DNA from: Spirogloea muscicola
Taxonomy: Eukaryota > Streptophyta > Zygnematophyceae > Spirogloeales > Spirogloeaceae
Assembly (NCBI GenBank): GCA_009602725.1
Contig: WELB01000045.1
Span: 606,275-618,197 of the forward strand
Direction: 5' to 3'
Length of the DNA: 11,923 nucleotides
Position 1 is the stretch's first letter. Each line of letters starts with the position of its first letter. This document shows positions 1 through 7,781 of this stretch, in pieces. The notes beneath the pieces are model-generated. The model was given only the letters and a program-made list of their open reading frames with translations, was not told the DNA's origin and did not search any database. The position numbers were made by a program, and so were the translations under genes.

Positions 1-94
1 GCAGCGGCGGCGGCGGCGCCATGGGCGGCGCGGGGCGAGGCCGGCCTGGCTCTAACTACGGTTCTGGAGACCTTGGCCAGCACAACCCCCACCC

Positions 95-120
95 CCGCCG
101 CCGCCGCCGCCGCCGCCGCC
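95..120 (+). repeat. (CCG)n microsatellite abutting the UTP6 start codon
   Basis: About 8.7 uninterrupted CCG triplets run directly into the ATG at 121. The last bases give a GCCGCC-ATGG start context, which is favourable for eukaryotic initiation. A second short (CGG)n run lies at 4-18 at the window edge. The tract is most likely 5'UTR. The frame is open upstream through the repeat but has no ATG, so I start UTP6 at 121. Confidence 0.85.
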
Positions 121-2956
121 ATGGCGGACTCGGTGCAGTACCTGATGGAGCGCATGGTGCCGGAGCTGGAGGACCTGGAGGCGCGGGGCCTGCTCTCGCG
201 TGGCGAGGTCCGCGCCGTAGCCGCCGCGCGCCGCCGCGCAGAGTACCGCCTGGCCCGCCGCGCCCCGCGGCCCGCCGACTATGCGCGCTACGTCGCGTAC
301 GAGACGCGGCTGGAGGCACTGCGCGCGCTGCGCAAGAAGGCCCTCCTGGCGCGCCTGCGCGCCTCCGGCGCCACCGTGCATTGGCGGCCGTCGGCGAGCG
401 ACCGCGCCTACGTCCGCCGCGTGCTCTTCATCTACGCGCGCGCCGTGCGCAAGTTCCCTGGCGACCTCCGCCTCTGGCTCCAGTACCTCGAATTCGCCGC
501 CGCGCGCGGCGCCACCAGGCAGATCCAGAAGGTGCTCAGCAATGCCGCACTCTTTCCTTGGCATGCCGAATAGTCCCACCGCCAGCGGGCCACCCTTTGC
601 GCGGCTTGCTCCCTGTAGTATCCATTCATCCTCGCCAACCCGTAATGCCCGTTTCTCCAGCTTAAACCCTACCCCTGGTACCTGAACCCTGATACGACTG
701 CATGGCTGTCGGTATGGCCGCCGCGGCGTCCTGACAGCGCGGCCGGCGTCCCACAGATCCTCACGCACGCGCTACAGCTGCATCCGACCGAGCCGGGCCT
801 GTGGATCTATGCAGCCGCGTGGGAGTTTGAGCACAACCTCAACGTCGTCGCCGCCAGGGCGCTGATGCAGCGCGGCCTCCGCTTCTGCCCCACCTCCGCC
901 ACCCTCTGGCTGGAGTACCTGCGCCTAGAGCTGACTTACGCGGGCAAGCTCCGGCAGCGGCGGGTTGTCCTCGGACTGGTGGCGGAGAGCTCTCCTCCAG
1001 AGGGCAATGCTGCTACAGATGCAGGCGGCGGTGTCACAAGGAAAACCTCCGCCTCGGATGCAGAAGCTGAGCTCACGCTCAAGGTTGCCCAGGCTATATA
1101 CCGCAGTGCGATAGCTGCCATCCCGGACAAACTGGCCTTCAGACTACAATTGACCACGGTGCTGCAAGAAAGCGACGGCCCAGATAGCTTGGCGCCCCTA
1201 GTAGACGAAGTGTACGAGGGCATGGCCCAAGACTTCCCAACCAGCGCCGATTGCTGGGAGTGGCGCGCCCGGAGGTGGCTGCGACAACAGTCAGCAGATG
1301 GTCAAATCTCACCCCCGCAAGGCGTTTGGCAGAAAGTGCTTGAGGTACGCCTTTGAAAAACCAGACTGTAGTATTTGTGTGCTGGAAGTTCGATGTAATG
1401 TGGGTAGGGTGTCCTCTTTAGCACAGTGCCTGTCAGCTCATGCATGGTGACTGCAAGCAGGACTCCTACTGTCCGTTGCATCGTAAGCTGACCAGATTCT
1501 GGTCAGCTTACACGGAGTTTTCGTTTTAATGAAGCAGACTTGGGAGGCAGCTCTCGGGGCTGTGCCCACACCCATCATGTACGATAGGTTTATCAGTTTC
1601 CTCGAAGAACATGTGGTGCTGGAGGAAGGTCATGCCAGTGAAGAACGTGGCATGGCTGGCACCAAGGGGCATTCTCAAGAGAGCATGCAAATGCTGAAGC
1701 AGCTCTATAAGAGACTGGCCGCAGGAGACATGATGACTACTAGTCTAGCTGCACGCCGTAAGGCATTCCTACTTCGATGTGGCTTGTTGGAAAGTGCAGA
1801 CGAAGGTCCTGCAATGACCAGAGCATCTCTGGATGCTACAAGACTGGCTTCAGAAGGAGGCGGAGCTGCCAGTCTTGCTTCACAAAGTGCAACAGGCATT
1901 GCTAGTGAGCATCTGCTCCATGTAAGGATTTCCAACATCTCTGATTTGACCTGCCTTTACAGTGGGACTGTCAGGAGCAGCTAACAGCAACTTCAACTTG
2001 CAATGGCCCTATGTGTATCCTGTAAGCTTCTTGCAAACATGATACTGGTAAAGAGACTCAACAGACCATGTGGTCCCTTGGTACAGGCTTTGGAACGTGA
2101 CGCTGTAAGCAACGAAGTTGCTGAAAAGGTTCTGCAGAGCTTGCAGAAAGGGCCCTTGGACACTGAGATTGAACTACTTGCATGCTCATTTCTAAATTGG
2201 CTTCTTCAAGCAAAAGGCATATCAAGGACTCGACAAGCCTATACAAGGTAAATCTCCGTCTGCTACTGATTTGCCAAATTTGTTGTGCATTCTACCGATA
2301 TTAGTAGAGTATCAATCTGGTTCAGCATCCGCCCCCTGTGTCTTTCTATTTGCATCCGCCCTATATCATTTTAGAGCGTCAGAACAGAATCATAAATTGT
2401 CTTCGGAGTTTCATTTCGTTGGGAATTCTTGTCGGTGTAAGCATGTGCCACTGCCGAGGCAGTTTTGCTGCTAGTCTGTTGACCTTGCCAGTTGACTATT
2501 TGTGGATGTGGCAGGCTATTAGGCTTCGCAGGCATGAAGTTGCGGCTATACAAACAATGTATACAGATGGAGGCATGTGCGGCAGCAGCTGGCGACATTG
2601 AAGCACCAAAGCATTGGCGAAAGCTTTTCGAGTCTGCACTGAACATATATGGCAGTAAGGATAGCACTCTGTGGTTTGAATACTGCCGGGCAGAGCTCTT
2701 GGTGAGTTAGTGGACTTTACAAGATTCAGATGCACTTGTACGAACAAGTTGCCCATCTTTACCCGCATGGCAAGTGGTGCTTCCCACAAGCAAACAAGGT
2801 TGGTTCAGTCCGTGCTTGCTGTAATGTTACCTTATTGTCTGTGTGCAGGCAGGCAATCCAGCGGCCGCCAATGCTATTCAATGGAGGGCAAAGAAGCATC
2901 TTGAAAAACCAAGTGTTGTTTTGGTCAGATACCAAACTCTTATTGCTCAGACTTGA
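121..2956 (+). CDS. UTP6: UTP6: U3 snoRNP / SSU processome HAT-repeat protein
   Basis: Proposed exons are 121-531, 757-1344, 1538-1921, about 1988-2014 (uncertain), 2087-2247, 2515-2701 and 2849-2956, giving about 621 aa; human UTP6 is close to 600. UTP6 is a nucleolar component of the U3 small-subunit processome, needed for early 18S pre-rRNA cleavages. The N-terminus (residues about 1-80) has the UTP6 pattern MERMVPELEDLEARGLLSRG. HAT repeats follow, with their Trp/Tyr signatures: LRLWLQYLEFA (W119), PGLWIYAAAWEFEHN (W153) and ATLWLEYLRLEL (W188). Near the C-terminus are LYKQCIQMEA, STLWFEYCRAELL and AGNPAAANAIQWRAKKHL. Joining exons at GT-AG sites keeps phase throughout except around exon 4, where the choice is between a 27-nt microexon, a retained 72-nt segment, or a small indel. 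The ATG at 121 has a strong context. Identification is by recalled family resemblance. GC content falls from exon 1 to the last exon. Confidence 0.88.
664..671 (+). promoter_or_regulatory. Telo-box AAACCCTA in UTP6 intron 1
   Basis: An exact AAACCCTA lies inside intron 1 (532-756), followed closely by ACCCC and AACCCT. In land plants this element sits near the 5' end of ribosomal-protein, eEF1A and ribosome-biogenesis genes, often in the leader or first intron. UTP6 is such a gene, which makes the site plausible. An 8-mer can also occur by chance. Confidence 0.35.
1483..1511 (+). repeat. Perfect 13-bp hairpin in UTP6 intron 2
   Basis: The left arm GTAAGCTGACCAG (1483-1495) and right arm CTGGTCAGCTTAC (1499-1511) are exact reverse complements with a 3-nt loop. 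The hairpin ends 26 nt before the acceptor AG at 1536-1537. Each arm contains a CTNAC branch-point-like motif (CTGAC at 1488-1492, CTTAC at 1507-1511). Confidence 0.85.
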
Positions 2957-3006
2957 AGAGCCAAGTTACCTTCTGGTCGGAGACCAAATTCTTCACACTC
3001 AGATTT
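2903..3006 (+). repeat. Degenerate 52-bp tandem duplication across the UTP6 stop
   Basis: Unit 1 (2903-2954) contains the last UTP6 codons. Unit 2 (2955-3006) follows with the same period and begins within the last three coding bases (TGA stop at 2954-2956). By hand the two match at about 37 of 52 positions. Shared blocks include GAAxAxCCAAGT, TGGTCxGAxACCAAA and CTCAGAxTT. This is old enough to have diverged substantially. Confidence 0.7.
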
Positions 3007-3357
3007 AGATAGGTCAGAGTATGTGTTCCTTAATCCGTAGGTGGGGCTACGAGAAATTCATTGCCGGGGGATGCCACCATGCACAGAGATGTGATGAGTA
3101 GAACTTGCTACATCACCTGCAAGTCTGCAGGTGACTGTTGCGCTGCATCAAGATAGTTAACACGGGACACGCTGTCCAGTGTGCACAAGTTATGATGCAA
3201 AGCAGAAACCAATCATCTGGCAGTAAGGTTTTGCTGGTATTGCTTGGCTGTATTCAAAGGACAGCTTGACTAGCCTTTGAAGCTGCGTGCACTGTTATGC
3301 ACAAGCAGCAACAAGACAGCTTCTCCTTTCCAGCAATGGGTACAAAGCAAGCAAGAA
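2957..3357. other. Convergent 3' region between UTP6 and RPS16
   Basis: The 401 bp hold the 3'UTRs of UTP6 (+) and RPS16 (-). I see no conserved coding segment. The contents are the second copy of the 52-bp duplication and a 9-bp perfect hairpin at 3113-3134. No TGTAA was found on either strand in the sense orientation expected, so the poly(A) signals are not assigned. Confidence 0.6.
3113..3134. repeat. 9-bp perfect inverted repeat between convergent genes
   Basis: TCACCTGCA (3113-3121) and TGCAGGTGA (3126-3134) are exact reverse complements around a 4-nt loop. The hairpin lies in the shared 3' region of UTP6 and RPS16 and would form in either transcript. It could aid 3' end formation, but this is only positional reasoning. 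Confidence 0.7.
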
Positions 3358-4715
<1,358 letters not shown>

Positions 4716-4936
4716 GCACAACACACGGCGCACACTTCAGCACAACACATGCAGAGCTAGCACGAGGAAAAGCCCGAGACAACAAGTCGAAGGAGCCAGA
4801 GAAGCAGGAGGAAGGCAGGAGGCGCAGCCGCGGCCAGGGAGAGGGCCCGGCACCTCGGCCATGGCTGGCGGGCCGCCCGGACGGGCGAGCGCCGCAGCGG
4901 GAACCGCGGGAGAGCGCCCCACGAGCAGGCGTCCTT

Positions 4937-4977
4937 GGCGGCGGCGGCGGCGGCGGCGTTGTAGGCGGCGGCGGCGG
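4937..4977 (-). repeat. (GCC)n tracts upstream of RPS16
   Basis: Two (GGC)n runs on the plus strand, about 4937-4958 and 4965-4977, are split by GTTGTA. Read on the RPS16 sense strand they are (GCC)n. They lie about 220-265 nt upstream of the RPS16 ATG, possibly in the leader. Confidence 0.8.
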
Positions 4978-5169
4978 TCTGAGTCGGGCGAGACTTGGCC
5001 GCTAAACCCCCGCCCGACAATTCGGGCGCCGGTCTGGCCGGGGGGGTGCAGAGGCGAGGTCTGATCCCGAGCTGCCGGATGGCCCCCATCGGACGGAGCT
5101 AAAGAAGGTCCCCACAGGGGGCACTCCCGGAACCCCGGCCCTTAAACCCCCTTGCAGACGCCGGCGACA

Positions 5170-5188
5170 CCCCCCCCCCCGCCCCCCC
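5170..5188. repeat. Near-pure C tract in the divergent promoter
   Basis: Eleven C, one G and seven C in a row. The complementary strand is a G-run long enough for G-quadruplex-type folding. It is also a place where sequencing or assembly can miscount. Confidence 0.85.
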
Positions 5189-5519
5189 TTAACCTGCACC
5201 CGCCGCCGCCGAGCGCCCCGGCCGCGGCTCGTGCCGCCAGGTGCGCCCCGAGCTCTCTCCCCCGCCGCGCCTTGCCCATTGCTAGCCCCCTGCGTGGAAC
5301 TGGCTTTCTTTTGGGCTGCATCCGCGCTCGGCTCATGGCTTTCGGTGCCTGCAGCCAGCGCTTGTGCTGCAGGAGAGCCGCCGGCTCGGCCGCCAGCTAG
5401 CTTGCCGGCGGCCGCCTCTGCAGCTTGCTGACGAAGCTTCCCCATGCATTGCTCCGTCATGCGCGCCGCAGGGGCGGGAGTCGTGCGCCGGCGTCGCCGC
5501 CGCCGCGGCCGCCGCCAAC

Positions 5520-6807
5520 ATGGTGCGGCACAACAACGTCATCCCGAACCAGCACTTCAAGAAGGACTGGCAGTCCTATGTGAAGACGTGGTTCAACCAG
5601 CCCGCGCGCAAGAAGAGGAGAAGAATTGGTGAGCCGCGGCAGCTAGGCCGCCAGTGTGACGGCCTCGTAGGCGGCCGCTCCTGCAGCCGCTCCTGCTGCC
5701 GACATTGTCAGTAAGCAGCATAGCCTGGTTCAGCCTCTCCTGGCTAATGCACGCGCCTTTTCTCTGCCCGCTGCTCGTCCAGCCCGTCAGAAGAAGGCTG
5801 TGCGTATTTTCCCCCGCCCCACGGCGGGGCCCCTGAGGCCTGTTGTCCGCTCCCAAACTCTCAAGTACAACACCAAGCAGCGCGCTGGCCGGGGTTTCAC
5901 CCTGGAGGAGCTTAAGGTGACGTGCTTCCCATACCCGGCCAGTTGCAAGCATTCACAAAAGTTGTAGCCATATGGTGTCATGGGGGGGGGGGGTGGGGGG
6001 TGGTATATGTGGCACCTGGAAAGCAAGCTGGAGTCGGAGACGTGCACACACGCTGTTCATTGCAGGCCTTGCCCTTTTCAGAAGATTTGCTTGGTTGGGA
6101 GGCGTGCACGACATATGCCAGAAGGCCGGCTGATAGCGCCACTAGCTTGAGTTGCTGGTACCTCAAACGTTTGTCAGTGATGGGACACCCTTCACATTCT
6201 TAGCTGAAAGTCCTGCATGAAGTTGTGGTGTCCCATCGAAAGCGCTCATCTTGACCCATGAAGGCCCATCACACATGTTGATCGTATCTTGAAAGAACGT
6301 GCACCTGATCTGCTGCAGGAAGCAGGCATTTCACGGAAGTTGGCGCCCACAATTGGGATTGCTGTTGATCACAGGAGGAGGAACAAAAGCCTTGAGAGCC
6401 TCCAGGAGAATGCTCAGCGCCTGAAGGCTTTCAAGGCCAAGCTCATTCTCTTCCCGCGCCGGTCCAAGCGGGCCAAGGTATCCACATTATGTGTTGAGAT
6501 TGCCAATAACACAAAGTCTGGTACTGGAGTTGCTCAGGAGTCTGGTCTAATTCTGGACACTTACCAATACTACATTACCTCGCAGGCTGGCGATTCGAGC
6601 GCCGAGGAATTGGCTAGTGCCACGCAGTTGACTACCCCAGTCCTGCCCATCACCAAGGAGAAGTACGTGCCTGAGATAGTAGAGATTACGGAGGAGATGA
6701 GGAGCTTCAAGGCATACCAGAATTTGAGGATTGAGCGCGTGAATGCCAAGCTTCAAGGCAAGCGGAAGAGGAAGGCCGAGCTGGCTGAGAAGGAAGAGAA
6801 GAAGTAG
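5520..6807 (+). CDS. RPL13: 60S ribosomal protein L13 (eL13)
   Basis: Exons 5520-5628, 5783-5916, 6319-6477 and 6586-6807 join in phase to 207 aa, the usual size for plant-like eL13. All introns are GT-AG. Landmarks in order: [136 protein letters not shown] and a basic/acidic [15 protein letters not shown] tail. eL13 is a structural protein of the large ribosomal subunit. The ATG at 5520 has an AACATGG context and no in-frame upstream ATG is visible. Intron 3 (6478-6585) is 108 nt with no in-frame stop; homologues lack its translated content, so it is treated as an intron. Expression is probably high and may be coordinated with the divergent RPS16. Confidence 0.98.
5982..6000 (+). repeat. G-run in RPL13 intron 2
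   Basis: Twelve G, a T and six G, followed by TGG, about 65 nt into the 402-nt intron 2. It could form a G-quadruplex in DNA or pre-mRNA. Exact length is likely to be unreliable. Confidence 0.85.
6179..6237 (+). ncRNA. Stable hairpin in RPL13 intron 2 (possible intronic RNA)
   Basis: GATGGGACACC (6179-6189) pairs perfectly with GGTGTCCCATC (6227-6237). The helix continues inward with CTTCA (6190-6194) against TGAAG (6218-6222) after a 4-nt bulge on the 3' side, enclosing a 23-nt loop. Introns of ribosomal protein genes often host snoRNAs, and a bulged hairpin would suit an H/ACA arm. However, I cannot identify a confident H box, second hairpin or box C/D pair. The structure is seen; a functional RNA is only a hypothesis. 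Confidence 0.35.
6478..6585 (+). other. RPL13 intron 3: length divisible by three and stop-free
   Basis: Donor AAG/GTATCC and acceptor CGCAG/GCTGG bound 108 nt that read through in frame. Retention would insert 36 residues between RRSKRAK and AGDSSAEE. Homologous eL13 proteins join these two segments directly, so removal is the expected outcome. The intron cannot be detected from the reading frame alone. Confidence 0.85.
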
Positions 6808-6844
6808 CATACTGCTAGTACAGGCTTCGCTGATGCTGGTAGGA

Positions 6845-6849
6845 TGTAA
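6845..6849 (+). terminator. Candidate TGTAA poly(A) signal of RPL13
   Basis: TGTAA lies 37 nt after the RPL13 stop codon. TGTAA is the dominant poly(A) signal in studied chlorophytes such as Chlamydomonas. That would make a very short 3'UTR, which is common for ribosomal protein genes. A 5-mer match alone is weak. Confidence 0.45.
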
Positions 6850-7163
6850 GCCACCACTGCCTCCGTAGCCGCACTGCTTGGCCTGATCAATCTGATTCGT
6901 GCCCATACTGAAATCAGTGGGGACGACCTGACAGCTTACCTTGACATTGGGCTTGCTGTCTGGCTTGCCTGCTACTTTTTGAGCCATGGGGGGGTGATTG
7001 CAGGAGTATTGCTCGTTGTGAACATGGCCTGCACCTTCAGTAGTTGTGAGTTGCCCAAATGGGAGGTCTGTATGAGTCGGGACCCAGATGTCGGGCGAAT
7101 GAAGTCCAGCACTACATCTTAGTCTGCCACTTGACATGTCTTTGGCTGGCCTCCGCTACTGTC

Positions 7164-7217
7164 AGTGACAAGGACGTCACTTACCACCATCGGCAGCCTG
7201 AACTGCTGATGGTGGTA
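7164..7217 (+). repeat. Two adjacent hairpins downstream of RPL13
   Basis: The first pairs AGTGAC (7164-7169) with GTCACT (7176-7181). The second, starting at the next base, pairs TACCACCATCGGCAG (7182-7196) with CTGCTGATGGTGGTA (7203-7217) around a 6-nt loop. It has one mismatch that is a G-U wobble in a plus-strand RNA. The pair starts about 357 nt after the RPL13 stop and has no assigned function. Confidence 0.75.
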
Positions 7218-7579
7218 GGGAACTTCTGTCCCTCACATAGCTAGCCGGTCAGATAAAAGGCTGTGCAAAGTTGGTTAATTTTGCAGTGGACTTGCAAAAG
7301 CCAGCCCTTCGAAGAATCAAGAGTTGATGGATGCAAGACCATGAATTGCTTGCGGCAATGGCGGGAAGGTCTTCTTCTAGGGTATGTAGTTCTCTGTAAT
7401 GAATTGCGGCTGGCTTACCCGGTCATCTTTGATCAGCTCGCCTGAAGCCCGAAGCCAAGTGAAAAGGAGTGAAACACAACTTCCACAACACACGACAGCA
7501 AACAAGCTATGCACCGCGTCGCGGGCCGGCTGACGAGCTCTGAGTCGGCGCCGCGCCAGCGGCGGAGCTGACCGTGGCC

Positions 7580-7777
7580 ATGCAAGACCCGCGGCATGTC
7601 CTTGAGCAGTGGCCATTCAATCCTCAGACTGTGAGGCGTTTGATGTCGTTTCGGTTTTTCGGCAGACGAGCCGCAAGCCGCGTACGTCGTCCAGGGGTAA
7701 AAGCTGGCCGAAGGTGCTTGCCAGTGTCGTGTGGCCCGCACTTGGCTTGGGAAGCGCAGTACGTGCGCCGGACCTGA
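7580..7777 (+). CDS. Upstream ORF before the C1orf74-like gene
   Basis: An ATG in GCCATGC context opens 65 codons ending in TGA at 7775-7777, only 4 nt before the ATG at 7782 and in another frame. The product is Arg-rich with no recognisable domain. If transcription starts upstream of 7580, this ORF would limit initiation at the main start or require reinitiation. It may instead be removed by a leader intron or be chance. Confidence 0.25.
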   Translation: MQDPRHVLEQWPFNPQTVRRLMSFRFFGRRAASRVRRPGVKAGRRCLPVSCGPHLAWEAQYVRRT

Positions 7778-7781
7778 GGCC

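Larger units (their letters stand above)
4716..5519. promoter_or_regulatory. Divergent intergenic region between RPS16 and RPL13
   Basis: The 804 bp separate the start codons of two ribosomal protein genes transcribed away from each other, so both promoters and 5'UTRs must lie here. The region is strongly GC-rich. It contains (GGC)n runs at about 4937-4977 on the RPS16 side, a C-run at 5170-5188 and a degenerate GCC-rich stretch at 5491-5517 just before the RPL13 ATG. No clear TATA box or perfect telo-box is visible. Many open frames here are Arg-, Ala- or Pro-rich products of GC bias and are not annotated. An ATG at 5444 opens an out-of-frame 62-codon ORF that overlaps the RPL13 start, so transcription probably begins downstream of it. 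Confidence 0.75.
6808..7781. other. RPL13 3' region and 5' region of the downstream gene
   Basis: The 974 bp hold a TGTAA at 6845-6849, two adjacent hairpins at 7164-7217 and a 65-codon upstream ORF at 7580-7777. The stretch from about 7500 on becomes GC-rich, as expected for the promoter or leader of the gene starting at 7782. A stop-free minus-strand frame covers 6547-7137, but it shadows RPL13 exon 4 and looks non-coding. No other gene is seen. Confidence 0.6.

Noticed and set aside
21-768. Long Arg/Gly/Pro-rich open frames on both strands over UTP6 exon 1
   Set aside because: They are by-products of GC-rich codons in a real exon; several begin at non-ATG codons and include poly-Arg or poly-Gly from the GCC repeat.
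6547-7137. 196-codon open frame on the minus strand with an ATG start
   Set aside because: It runs antisense through RPL13 exon 4 and across intron 3, shows no family pattern and has the low-complexity look of a shadow frame.
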